The position numbers and the translations under genes were made by a program. Below, one piece after another: positions 21,439 to 33,310 of a DNA stretch of 64,000 nt. Positions within the stretch are counted from its first letter, which is position 1. Every line of letters begins with the position of its first letter. The DNA is taken from positions 1,487,612 to 1,551,611 of the forward strand of contig VXAI01000194.1 of the NCBI GenBank assembly GCA_013399305.1, in the 5' to 3' direction. This stretch comes from Rostratula benghalensis (taxonomy: Eukaryota > Chordata > Aves > Charadriiformes > Rostratulidae). A model generated the notes under the pieces. It saw only the letters and a list, made by a program, of their open reading frames with translations. It ran no database searches and was not told the origin of the DNA.

Positions 21439-24400
21439 GGCCTCGGCCGCCTTCTCCCTCCTGTGGCTGGCGCTGGCGTCGTAAGCGCTTTGGGACAAGG
21501 ACCAGCTTTTTGCTGGCTCGACGTGGGCTCGCGGGCATCGCCAGCGCTGCACCAGTTAAGAGGTTGACTTTTCCCAGTCTCTCCCGTTGGGCTTCTCCTT
21601 CCCATGGCCAGGCTTCCTGAAAGGCAGCGAGCGTCCAAGCTGCTCCTTTGCAGGAAACAAATTTACGCGAGAGGGTCTCGCTCCAGCGCTGCCGGCCCCC
21701 TTTTCGGAGGCTCCATCCTCTGCCTGCACCCCGGGACCTGCCCACAGAGGCTCTGCCTTGGCTGTGACTTTGTTCTCTTCTGCTCATTTTCCCTCTCGCT
21801 TTTAAAACAAACAGCACAGAGTGCGGGGAAGTCGTATTTTGGTCTATTCCGTAAGGAGGGTGGTGCTGGCCATCTGCCCTCCTGGGGGGAGAGGAGGCTC
21901 CTTGGGGCTGCTCCCGCCCCTCTGACCCTCTCTGGTTTTACCAGCACTTCACACTTGCTGCTGTAGGAAAGGGCGATGCTGCATCTGACCCTCTCCCGGG
22001 TGCTTTCTCCCAAACAAGGAGCAGGTCCCGAGGGCTGAGCTGAGATCTGGAGAGGAGGGAGAGCCGCGATGCCCTTCTGCGGGGACACTTCTGCTGGCAC
22101 CACCCTTCAACTTCCTTCCCTGTGGCGGAGCAAAGCTGGGATCTTGTAAAAATTAAGCTGATTTGAATTATTTAATTAGTTATTGATTCATTATTTATGA
22201 TGTAAACTGGGGCTTTGATCCCCGGTTCTGCTGCTGGCTCCAGATCTGGAGCTTCCCTCTTTCCACCCCAACCTCCACATCTGCTCTGATCAGATTGAGG
22301 TTCACATCATTTTTTCTTCAGGCTTCCTTGCATCCATCTCTTCTGAAATCTGTCCCCCTGTTGTGTATTTATTTCCTCCTGAAACACCCGGGGCCCTTTC
22401 CAGAGGCTCCACGGGCTGAGCCGGGGCACAGGGAGATGCTGCTGGTTTGTTCTTTTAAATCCAGCCTCAGCCCAACCCCTGCTTTAATTCTATTGTAAAA
22501 TATGAGGAATGTGGTAACCAGGGAGAGCTCCAGAAGGATCCACAGCAAACACACACCTAAGAGGGTAACAGGGTAATTTCTACAAGTGCTGATGCTGTAT
22601 TTGTTCACAATTAGAGACTGGATGAAACGACCCTCTCGGATACTGTTTTAGGTGTTCCTGATTGTCTGATCACCTAAGTGCCCCGATCGAATTGTGCCCA
22701 AGGGCCTGGTGCCACGAGATGGCACCTGGGGCTGCGCTGGGACCCCGGGGGCATCTCAAAGCTGTGACCCCGAGCCGTGGATCCTGCATCCGACTCTGAA
22801 CTTCTCCGCAGTGCGGGCGAGCGCTTTGCATCTGATGCTCTCCATCCTTAATTAGAGGAGAGCCCACGGGGACCTGTTCTTTCCCCTCTTCATAGGGTAT
22901 TTTGACAATCACTCGAGAGCCTTCTGTTGTACTGAAAGGGGATCTGTCATCCCTGCTAATGGATGCTGTCATTAATACTTCCAGTAGCAAGGGAGGCATG
23001 GGCACACTCGAAAACATGTGCATTAGCCCTTTCCTCGGGAGCCCCTGGGAGCTGGGAGCGATCCGTTATCATGGGGGGAGAGTTAAAGAGCTACAGAGAG
23101 ATTCTGAGTCCTCCTGAGCCCCTGGGAGAGGAGATGCTGCCTGGTCCAGCGCCTGCAGCTCCAGTTCTGAGTACAGAGCAGCATCATTTGGAGGAGGCAG
23201 CTCCAGCAGGACTCCGGGATGGGGCGAGAGGGTCAGAGATGGCTTTTGGCAGGAGAGGATGGGGCTTTAATGGGAGATGACACGGCCATCACAGGCAAAG
23301 TGCGATCTATTACCGGCTAAATGAGTGTAATTCAATCCCCTGCAGCGAGGTGATGAGATGAGCATTTGGGTCTGAGTGGGGCAGCTCCTTCTGCTGCCGC
23401 ATTCCCCGGGGAGGGATTGCTCCTGGGGGTGGGTGAGGCAGAAATCCGTCCTGGGCTGTGGCGTCCCTTTCATTGAGGATCCTCGGGAAGGCTGGAAAGG
23501 GCACGCCTTTGATCTTTGCTGGATTTTTTGGCTCGCAAAACCTGCTCAAGGTCAGGTACATCTCCAGAACAGCATGTTTCAGTGAGTTGGAAATGGTTTT
23601 CTTGCAAAGTATCTGTGCTCTTGTAAAACCGCCTGCGCTCGGGAGAGGTTGATGGAGATGCAAACTCTGGATTCAGCCTTTCCTGAGCTTTTTTTTTTTT
23701 TTTTGTTAAGTTCAGATCTGTTGATGCAGCCCCTACTGCAGAAATCCAGGGCCACCCAAACCCCATCCTGAGCAGTGGAGTCCCCAAGGTCCAAAAGAAG
23801 ACCACAGCCCCCTCAGAGGGGTTCAGAGCCTGGCAGTGGAGTTCAGCCCTCTCTAGGCTCCCCAGTCACCCCATTACAGACACCAAACCCTGTCTGCAGT
23901 CACTGGGGGAGCCCTGCTCCCTGGTGCGGGTCAGGGCCTGATGAAGAGGAGTGCTGCAGGCATGGCTTGCTGGCTTTATCCCCTGCTGGAGCAGAGCTGT
24001 GTCCAAGAAACACATCTGTCAGTAGCTGGAGGGGGTCTTGTGCACCCTCTCTCCTGCCCAGGTGGGTTTGGGTGGCTCCTGGCACATTAGAAGAGTCCCC
24101 AAGGACTCTGTCTTTGGAGAAGACCTCTGGACAGGTCTTCTCCTCCGCAAGCTGAAGGAGAGAAGCAGTGTGAGCTTCTCTCCCTGGGGAGGCTCCTGGC
24201 CATCAGCTATGTTCTGCTGTCCCTGTGCCACCCTTTCACCCTCACCCAGGACAGAGCCCACAGGGTGGCTGCTGTCACCGCTGCAGGGTGGGGGGGATTT
24301 ACCTTCCATGGGTGCCTTCACCTTCCCTGGGCTTGGTGCTCCTAACATCACCCAGAGGAGCCAGGCAATGGGACAGAGGGAGGGGACAGAGCGGGGACCT

Positions 24401-27400
24401 GGCAGAGGAGGGCTCTCCCCTCCACCCCAGCCTGTGCTTGCCCAGGAGGAGCTGAGCCTGGTGGAGGATGCTCAGAGCCCCCAGCCCAGGGCTGCGGGAG
24501 CAGATGGTGCTCACAGCCTGGCCTCCCCCCCCCCCTGCCGAGCCACCACGATGTCCCCCGCAGCCGGGGCTGGACCCAGGGCTTTGCTGTCTGGATGCAT
24601 TTGTTATTGCCTGATGGGCTGAGGCGATGTCACAGAGACTGGGGGGACGTGCTCTGCACCCCACTGAGGTGCCCAGCACGGCGTGTCCTGCCTCAGGAAG
24701 GCTTTGCTGGGGGAAGGGGGCAGCTGAAGGGGAGCTTGTGCCCAGGTGTGGTGGGTTATAGCCAGTGTTTCTGTCTGTCTGTCTGTCCTCACTGCTGCTT
24801 TGGCACCTGGGCCAGGCAGGCAGCAGGCAGGGGACATTCCCTGCCATGGCTGTGATGTCCAACAGCCCGGCTCAGGGACGAGGGGGACAATCTATGGCAG
24901 AGGGTCTGAGCTCTGGGATGGGAGCAGAGCCTCCAAGCAGGGAGAGGGGGCTCTCACAGGTCAGGGTGACCTGGAGCCCCCAGAGCTGCTGCCCTCACTC
25001 TGTGTCCCAGGTGTGAGCAATTGCAACCACCCCTCGTTAGTGTAATTACAGGCAGGGCTGGGCTCAGTGTGCCCTCCCTGCTCGGTGTAGAGACCAGAAA
25101 GTGCAATGGAGAGAGGTAAGAGGGGAAAGAAGAGAGAAAAAAGGTTTAATTTGGGGGCATTTGAGCCCCCAGAAGAGGAGGGTGGGGAGTTGCAGTGTGG
25201 CAGGACCCTGTCAGGAGGGGATGGGTGGGGGGGATTTCTCCCATAGTGATGCTGGGAATGGGGGGGCTGAGCTCCCTCAGGCCTGGTGTCACTGGGGTGG
25301 GTGACTGGGAGCTGGTGCTGTGTGTTTGCTCTGGTTCTCTGTGTGGTCTGTAGCCCTGACTGGTTTGTGCTGCAAGCTTGGTGACTGGTGCCAGTTTGGG
25401 GTGTCCTGCCCCACCAAAGTGTGGTCTTAACCCCCAGTATCACCCCTGTGTCCCTGTCCCTTCCTTCACAAGAGCTTCCAGTGCCCTGCCAGCCTCTGGG
25501 GGCTGTTGGCTGAAGTATGTTGTACTTTTTGGAAATGAAGTCAAGCAGCAAAATCCCAGTCTCTGCAAACCTGCTTTGCTTGCTGTTAGAAGAAAAGTTA
25601 GTTGCATTTGCTGGGGCAGTGCTGGAACTCAGGGGTGGGATTTTATTTGGGGTGGGGGGTTGTTTGGTTTGAATCTGGCTCTGGTCCTGTCCTTTTTAGT
25701 TGGATGTTCCCCAGTGCCCTCGTCCTGCCTCGTGGGGCTGGGCAGGGGGTGCTGCAGGGCCCCCTTGTAGTTTTGCTGCAAACCAGTTGGCACTGGGAGC
25801 AGCTCTGAACCACCATGGCCATGGAAACTATACGTGCTTCTCCCTGTCCAGCAGCACTTGTAGGGCTGAGCTGTGTTGTGGGCCCTACGTAGCTGTTTCC
25901 CCCAGGGAGGGGGTTTGGGGTGTGAGATGGGTGGGAGGGCAGAGCTTGGGGTGTGGATGTGCTGGATGGCACAGGCACATCATGATGTGTTGGGTTCCCA
26001 CATCTTGTCTTGTGTGCCTGGCACAATGTGGCACCAGGGGATGGCCAGTGGTGACCCCAGTATTTAATAATGTTCAGGAGGTTCTTTGCTGCCTGCTCTG
26101 GGGGAAGGAAAAGGCTCTGGGCATCCCTTTCCCAGGGCTGAGAGACCAACTGGGAAGGGGACACGCTGGGATGGGTCCTCTCACCCTGCACCAGCCCCTT
26201 GGCTGCCCTGCTGAGTCTTATCAATCACTAATTAATAAAATTGTAATGGAACTGGCTTGATAAGGATCAATATTTGCTCAGTGGCTCCTGCACTTTCCTC
26301 TGGAGGTGGGTGAAGGGAGAGGAGCAGCTCAGAGATTTTGGGGGGGTGCAGTGAGAGGGGGCAGCACAGATTATCCAATATCCTGGAAAAAATGGGAGAA
26401 AAACCTGTGTGAGGGGAGGGAAAGCTCTGCTCGTGGGACATGGGGAAACTCAGCTTCTGTAAATGCATCACTGGTGTGACTGGGGAGAGCCCTGCACTGC
26501 TGGGGGGGGGGACAGAGGCTGCCTTGCTCATGCCTTTTGCATCAATTTATTTATTTTTTTATGTTAAATGGACCTGTGTTTGAGCAAAGTTCTGGGAGAA
26601 GAGCTGCTGCTCTGGGGCTGTGTTTCTCCGAGTGCATCGGATGGTGGGTTTTGGGGATGAGCAGGAGTTGTGTCACAGGCAGGGCGAGCCTGATGCCCAA
26701 GAACATCTCCTGAGCATGGCAGGGAGAGGTTTAGCATCACTTGGGGACAAAAAAGACCTGCCTGGTCCTCCTCATCCCAGCCCAGGGAGTAGGCAGGGCT
26801 CTCTGATGCGCTCCCAGCAGGGCAGCTGCATTAAGGCACGGCCTTCAAGTACCCTCTGTTTTCTCTGTGTCCTTTTTAAGTGCTTATTTTTCCCCCTAAT
26901 AATTGGTTGGTGCATTCATGTACATCGTGGGTCACGGCACCTCATTGTAAGAGGGTCTCAGTGGGAGTTTTCCTTTGGTTCAGCCCCCAGCCAGTAAGTT
27001 TCTCCCCCCTGCTCCTCCCAGACAGGCAAACCCTGTGCTTGTGCCCAGCTCAGCCCCTCTTTGTGCAGGAGACAAAGCCGGTGGTGCAGAGACATGGGCT
27101 GGGATGTGACATTTTTGGGACCAGAGTCACTGCAGTGGTAAAATTCGCAATAAATTGTAGTGATTTTGTTGTAATTAATTGTGATAAAAACAGGTGATGT
27201 TATGAATGGGCCTTTACTACTCTACTTGGGCAGTTTGAATTTTAGATCTGAGCTTTACACTTAATGGTTTTGCTTAATTTGCCTTTTTTTTTTTTTTTAA
27301 TTTTTTCTCCCCACCCTGAACCTGCCCAGATCCCATCTCTTATTGCCTTGAGGTGCTGGAAATCCAGCCTGAGCTGTGTGATCCTCAGCTCTCCTGCAAT

Positions 27401-28638
27401 AAACCCTTGGTAAATCCCCAGGGTTTTGGAGCTGAAGTGCTGGGTGGGACCTGGAGGCTCCCCTGACGCTGGACCAGGCTCCTGCCACCTCCAGGTGTGA
27501 CCTCGGGGTCCCCAGGGAGTGCTGCCGGGGTGGCTGCAGCAGCTCAGCCCCAGGGAAACACCATGGGGACCAGCACAGGGTGTTAGAAAGTAAAGGAGAA
27601 GGACAGAAGCAGCCCAGGAGACCTTCCCACCCCGGCTGAGGATGCTGAGGGCAGGGGGATGGAGGAAGCTTTGCTGGGGAGGGGGGTTCCCAGGCGCTGC
27701 CTCCTGGGCTGGGCACGAGCACCGTGTCTGCCCCAGGCTGCTGCGGCTCCTAAGCTCTCCCTGAAAACCTGGGTTTCAATCAATAGCCTGAGTCGATAGC
27801 AGCTGGGAGGATGCTCAAAGTCTTTGAAAACAAGGCCACAAGTGACTTCAGCTGAGCGCGGGTGTTTGGAGAGGTGATGTCTGCCTGAAATCCTCAGTAA
27901 TTCCCTGATTACAGTTGCCAAAGTTCCAAATATCAGGCCCATCTTATAGACGGTTCCCTGTGTGGAAAACCACTCTCTAAGCCCAGCTGAGCACAAGCTT
28001 ACACCCTCTTTGCTTAAGAAATGCAGATTATTAACCTGAGGTTGCTGAAGCAGCCTGGATGTCAGGCTGTTGTGTTGGCAGAAGGGACGGGGAGGGAGTC
28101 GAGGTCTGGCTGCATACTCTGCCATCATCTCCCCAAATCAAAACTCCAAAATAAAGCTTCCCACTGCGGGGTTTCCTTTCCTCTTGCGTGAGTGTGGCAC
28201 CACAGCTCAGGCATGGGGGAGCTCTGCTGAAACCCCGGGACATCCACAGCACTGCCAGCCCCACAAAGCCACCCACTTTCTGCTATTAGTGCCACCGTGG
28301 CGTCAGCAGCATGAAGCTCTTTGATGTGGCACCGGTATAAATAGCTCCCTACCTGCAACAGAGCCTGGCTCCATCCCGTCCTCTCCCCTCGGCTGCCTGG
28401 TAAAATTGCTCGGCAGGAGCCTCGGAGAGGCCGTGGGGAGGAAAAAACAAGTGCAGAGCTCGAGGAAAGCTGGTTAACGCGGCCCCAGGAAGGTGATGTG
28501 TTATGTGGGGAAGCCCTGACGTCTGCCAGCCCCTCACACCAGCACTGGCTGCCCTGTTGGTGTCACTGGGCAAAGTCCCACCAGCAGCAAGGGCAAGAGC
28601 CTTTCCTGGTGCAGTGAGGATCTGTGCAGGGCACCAGG

Positions 28639-28768
28639 CATAGAATTGTCTGGGTTGGAAGGGACCTTTAAGGACATGGAGGCCAGCCATCAACCTCACT
28701 CTGATAAAAACCACCACTAAACCATGTCACTAAACCCATCTTTTAAACACCTCCAGGGATGCTGCCCA
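28639..28768 (-). mobile_element. CR1 LINE 3' fragment, minus orientation
   Basis: Plus strand starts CATAGAATTGTC, then TGGGTTGGAAGGGACCTTTA and a later TTTTAAACACCTCCAGGGAT. This is the reverse complement of the 3' end of avian CR1 elements, which end in ATTCTATG-type repeats rather than poly(A). Truncated at 5', in CNTN2 intron 1. Confidence 0.85.
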
Positions 28769-29024
28769 GTGGGCATCTGCCCCAGCCCCACAGAGCTCCT
28801 CAGCCCTCGCCGTGGCACTGGTGGTGCTTGTGCTGGGCACTGGGATGCTGGGGGGATGCGGGACCCCCAGGCTGAAGGGACTTTGCTGAAGCAGTGCTAA
28901 AATCCTCTCCCTCCCAGGAGGAGGGTAGGGCATCCCCTGAGATGGTGGTGTATTTATTTTGCTCCTTGGGAGGTATCATCCCTGTGTCTGACCTTCTTGC
29001 CTGTCTTTATTAGAGTGAATTTTA

Positions 29025-29852
29025 GTGTTCAGTCTCCAAACACTGCCCGGCTGCTCTCTCCTGTGTGAAGGCGAGCAACAACCGGCACAAAACATATTTC
29101 CCTCTTCCTTCCTCCAGTGTAGGCTCCCTGTTTTATGGCGTTTTTGGTGCAGGACTGACAGCTCTATGGGCTGTCCAATAAATAACACATGGAATGATTT
29201 TAGGACCTCGGCTGCCGTTGGGGGCTGGGTTTGGTATTTCACAGCCGGCTGTGGGTGGGAATACCTCTCGTGCTCCCTGAAGTCTCGGGACATCTCCCTC
29301 ACATCTCTCCGAGGAGGTCCTGGACCCGACAACTGCCTTGCAGCAATGGGACCAAGAGAGTTTTGTCGTAAAGAGGAAAACGTTTTGGGTTTAAGGAAAG
29401 AGATGTCGTATGGCTTGAGACCTGACTTTGTTTCCGTGTCTGCTGAGACCTGTTCCTTCTCTACAGCTCCGCAAGCACCCAAAGACATCAGAAAAAGACA
29501 GAAAGTGTCTAGAAAGAGCCTGATACAGCCTCTCATGGCAGATTTTAATAATGTTTCTTCCCTCCTTCTATGTTTTTTCACTCTTAAAGGAGTCTCTAAG
29601 GAAGCTTCTCTTATCTCTTTCTGTGTGTCTGCTTTAACAGCATTTTTGAAAGCCCCTGGTCAATTCTGGAGTTGCCCGTGTGATGTATTTTTTCGGTATG
29701 GCAGCGCTGTAAGCCAGCCTGTTGCAAAGGGGATGTCTGCAACGACGTGCTCCCGTTGCTGCAGAGCCCTGGCCTTCCAGGGCTGCCACCAGCCCATCTC
29801 AAAACCTTCCTGGGCATCTGTGGTCCCTCGATTCCTGGAAAGCAGGGGCTGA
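29025..29852 (+). other. Unassigned 275-codon open frame in CNTN2 intron 1
   Basis: Open from an ATG at 29025 to a stop at 29850-29852, antisense to CNTN2. No signal peptide, transmembrane segment, repeat or family motif recognised. The opposite strand is also open for 201 codons (28976-29581), so stops are simply sparse here. Probably chance, or part of a non-coding transcript. Confidence 0.15.
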
Positions 29853-31978
29853 GAGAGCACAGTTTAGGAAGGAGGGAGAAGCGTGGGATAGCTACCAGCA
29901 GTAGTTAACTCTGTTAAGCCAGTCCCCCTGAGACAGAGCAAAACCCAGCACTCTTTTGAGCAGAAAGAATGGCTGGAGTGGGTGAGCCTGGTGCTGGGAG
30001 CTGGCCCTGTGGCTACTGAGCCCCGGGGCTTGCTGGCTCCTGCAGCTCCACTCCAGTGAGCGGGGAGCCGTTGGGAGGCTCCCTTGGGATGCGATGTGTT
30101 CCAGGTGACTGCGTGGGTTTGCTTCGTGCCCAGCACCCTCAAGGGAGAGGTTGTAGAGTGGTTTAAAGCCCGTGAGCTGAGTCTCCGTGGGGACTCCCAG
30201 CTCCATGGGCCAGACCCTCCGTGTTCAGGTGCCTCTGGTGCGTGTGTGGGAGCTACCCTCCCTAAGGACATGGTCGGTTTTTCTGCCCTCTGTGATTTGC
30301 CTGTGGTAAATCTGCAGAGCAAAATCATAACACAGGCCACTAAATTCTCTGCAGATGTATTTTTGAGTGACAAAAGTCGTGGTTGCTCTGTTTGGTAGTA
30401 ATTGATCAGGTGATGGAGAAGAGCATTAGCATCCCTTTGTCTTGGTCTGCTCTAATCGTGCTCCAGGGAGAACACGCAGCTGGGCTTGACTTGACCCTCT
30501 CATTTTCTACTTTCATTAGTCTTTCATAATTCTCATCTACCCCTGGAAAGTACAGTTATTTCTAGAAAGTTTGGGACCCAGTGCTTTCCTGTTATTAGCA
30601 AAGCAAGTGGCTTCTGGGGTTGGCAGTGTTGCTGTCGGGTGCGCTCAGTGCCAAATATTCAGCCCTGAGAGGTTCATCTGTGGATGCAAACCCGTTCCTA
30701 AATTCCCTGTGAGAGCCCGTGCTCCAGCTTTGTACCCTGAGAACTTGTTGTGGACATCCCTGGAGGTGGCCTGGGAGGAGTGGGAGCTGTTCTGGGGGGT
30801 TCTGGCTGAAGTCTGGGGCTGGGGGTTACTGCTGGGGAGGGCTGGGATTGTTTCAGGCTCTTGGAGGTAGAGGCTGCTGCCTCCCATCCTCAAAGCAACT
30901 AGTGTTTCCTTAGAGGGATGACAAGCTTTTATGAATACTCCCCAGTCCAGCCAGAAAAATAAAGCTGGGGCTGGTGGGAGTGGTGCAAGCCTGGGGGAGT
31001 CAGTGGGTGAGAGGCAAAGGGAGGGGGGGGGGCTTGGGAAGTTCAAGACATGGGGACTGGATTTCCCACCCAAAAAAATCCCAGCCCAGCCTTTCCTGCC
31101 AACGGCTGCTTCCCCCTCCCAGCATCCATCCCACTCCGAGTGGGAAAGGGTGAACCAGTGCCCAGCCTCCTGGTGCCCCCCATGTCCTGGGTGTCTGGAG
31201 GGGGGGGGCAAGTTCTTGCCCACGACTTCTCACTGAGCCCCTCCAGCTCCCCTCTGCTCTGAGGTTCCTTACACGCTGCAAAGCCCCCACCAGCCTCAGA
31301 CACAGAAGCTGTCCAGAGCAACCCCCTCTCCTACCCCTTACCCATCATCTGCCCCCCTGGGGGTGTGTTTAAGGGCTGGGGACGCCACAGTCTTCCTCAT
31401 CCCCCCTCCCTGGAGAGGAAGCCCAGGTCTCTTGGGCTGCTCTGGGCTCTCCCAGCCCTTGTTGGAGATGTTGAAATAGTTTTGTGCAGCAAAAGCTGTG
31501 GGAGCACCCCCCCAACCCCTCCCAGGCGCCGCTTCAAGATGCCTGACCCTGCCAGCAGGCTCTCAAAGTGCTCCCAGCCAGAATGCACAGGAAAAGCCTA
31601 ACAATTCTAATTTATAATAATAATTTTTTAAAAAATTACTCTCAGACTTATTCCGTAAGAGGCGTTTCTGCTGACAGCCACATCGACCTCGGCCGCTCGG
31701 CCCCTGCCACAAGTGACACAGCCAGAGCCCCCTCTTCTTCCTCCCACCTCCACCCCCGGCTCCTCTCCGGCGCCGGCAGAGCCCGCGTCGCCTGCAAAAG
31801 CCATCGCCCGCTGAGGAATGCCCAAACCGAGCCCCGCTCTCGCCTCCCCGTCCCTGCCGGAGGCGAAGGGAGGATCTGGCAGGTTCCCTCTCCCCGGAGC
31901 GAAAGCCGGGCGCGCCTGCAAGTTGGCTCCGCTGAGGAACGCTGCCCCGAAACCCGGAGCCTCCTTCCTCCGCCCTGG

Positions 31979-32050
31979 GATGGAGGGAGGGAGGATGGAG
32001 GGAGAGAGGATGGAGGGAGGATGGAGGGAGGATGGAGGGAGGATGGAGAA
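31979..32050. repeat. GGATGGAGGGA-type 11-bp repeat next to the CNTN2 exon 1 donor
   Basis: Purine-rich plus strand with variants of GGATGGAGGGA in tandem, ending about 10 bp from the exon 1 donor. In the CNTN2 transcript it is pyrimidine-rich (CTCCATCCTCC). Confidence 0.85.
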
Positions 32051-32059
32051 GGCACTTAC

Positions 32060-32235
32060 CTTGTGCGGGGCGGCTGCGTGCGCCGGCGGCGAGGCAGCGC
32101 TTGGCTGGTGCTTGCCCGAGCGTGGCTGTGTGTGCCCAGAGCCACTGCAGCATCTCTGCATTAGGATGTGCTCCTCCCTCTCCTCCTCCTTGCGTGCGCG
32201 CTCCCTCGCTCGCTGCCAACCACCACGCCGGTCCC
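32060..32235 (-). promoter_or_regulatory. CNTN2: CNTN2 promoter region and probable non-coding exon 1
   Basis: A strong donor at 32060/32059 (CACAAG|GTAAGT) ends a CpG-rich segment 12.3 kb upstream of the signal-peptide exon, where a non-coding first exon is expected; with it the gene has 23 exons, as in other vertebrates. The right boundary is arbitrary: the start site is not visible, and only a weak A/T patch lies near 32243-32248. The exon would contain two upstream ATGs (32161 and 32153). Inference from position, composition and splice site. Confidence 0.6.
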
Positions 32236-33204
32236 TGGAGAGGGTATTTTTTTTTTCTTTTTTTTTCTTTTTTTTCCCCTTCTGCCTTTACCTCACTTGC
32301 CACAGTCCAAGGACCAGTCAGGGAGGCAGAGCCACTTGCAGCATCATGCATAATTCATGCCTTTCCTCAGCCACCGGTCCCCAGCAGAAACCCCTCGCCT
32401 GCGCCCGTCGCCCCCCTTGGCTTCCCCCTCTCCATCCCTGGGGCTGGAGCAGGTGTGGGCCTGAGGGGAGGAACAGGGGGGGTGGGGTGGGGGGTCTGAG
32501 CCCACGTCTGTGGGGTGGAATCAGGAAAGGGATTAGCCCTTAGGGGGTGTCTCGGCAGGGAAACCCACCTCTGTGCTCTGTGTGTGTGTGTGTTTCTGTA
32601 TAGATGCACAGCCCTGTGCTTAAATATATATATTTATATGTAAATACACACAGGGAACTAGGCTTTGTCTGCGCTGGGGACACTGCTTTATGGTAGGGGT
32701 TTGGGAAGCTCCATCAAACAGAGTGTGGCTGTCGTAGGTGGTACCCGACCTGCGCTGTGCCAGGGAGGGGAGGATGGGGTTTCCTCCCAGAAGGGTTTGC
32801 AGAACAGGACCAAGAGGCTGCTGGGGAGACATCGGGGTTGGCAGCCAGGGTCAGCTCTGGGTTTTTTGGGTGAGCAGAGCCGCCTTCAGCTGTTGCTGTG
32901 ATCCAAGGGGCTTAGCGTTGGGGCTTGCCCACGTTGGCAGTGCTCTGCAAGCAGTGGATGTGCCCCTGTCTTGAGTGACACTATGAGATGTGACAGGGAC
33001 ACTTCAGGACATCCTCCACAACACCCTGCAGGCGCTTGAGGTTTGAGAGAAAGAGGTGCTGCCTGTCCCATCACTGCTGAGGTGTGAGGGACCCTCGTGG
33101 TGAGTTTTGCTGGGGGCAGGTTGGTGGCAGTGAGGTGGGAAACAGAGGGTTCAGGCAGGGACCACCCTGCACTCTCCATCCCTCCCAGCTCCAGCCCAGA
33201 CCTG

Positions 33205-33310
33205 TTAATGATGTAAGGAGATCAATGGGCTCTGGGGCTGTCCACAGGTTAATGGTCTGCAATTACAGAGGAGTAATTAAGGCATTAGTATCTCTATCGA
33301 TTGGCAAAGC
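33205..33310. promoter_or_regulatory. Candidate upstream CNTN2 enhancer (A/T island)
   Basis: In a GC-rich surround this ~100 bp segment has GTTAATGA, CTGCAATTAC, GAGTAATTAAGG and ATCGATTG, i.e. several homeodomain-type cores. Position about 1 kb upstream of the proposed promoter. Inference only. Confidence 0.25.

Larger units (their letters stand above)
19803..32059 (-). other. CNTN2: CNTN2 intron 1 (12.3 kb)
   Basis: Separates the non-coding leader exon from the signal-peptide exon. Holds a CR1 end (28639-28768), an 85-base C run (21336-21420), A/T islands with TAATTA-type sites (22150-22200, 26219-26275, 27130-27190) and a 275-codon plus-strand open frame (29025-29852). No recognisable exon. 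Such long first introns commonly hold regulatory elements; none can be proven here. Confidence 0.7.
31660..32235. promoter_or_regulatory. CpG island over CNTN2 exon 1 and start of intron 1
   Basis: CpG dinucleotides are frequent from about 31660 to 32235, including GGCGCCGGC and GGGCGCGCC stretches, in contrast to the flanks. It spans the proposed exon 1 and about 400 bp of intron 1. A short motif CCGCTGAGGAAYGC occurs twice (about 31808-31822 and 31929-31942). Typical of a vertebrate promoter. Confidence 0.6.

Noticed and set aside
21131..21817. Long minus and plus open frames rich in Gly or Pro (up to 228 codons)
   Set aside because: They only translate the C homopolymer; no splice or family support.
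31563..32543. Overlapping frames of 135-262 codons on both strands around 32 kb
   Set aside because: CpG-rich promoter DNA with few stops; Ser/Pro-rich repeats follow the 11-bp DNA repeat.
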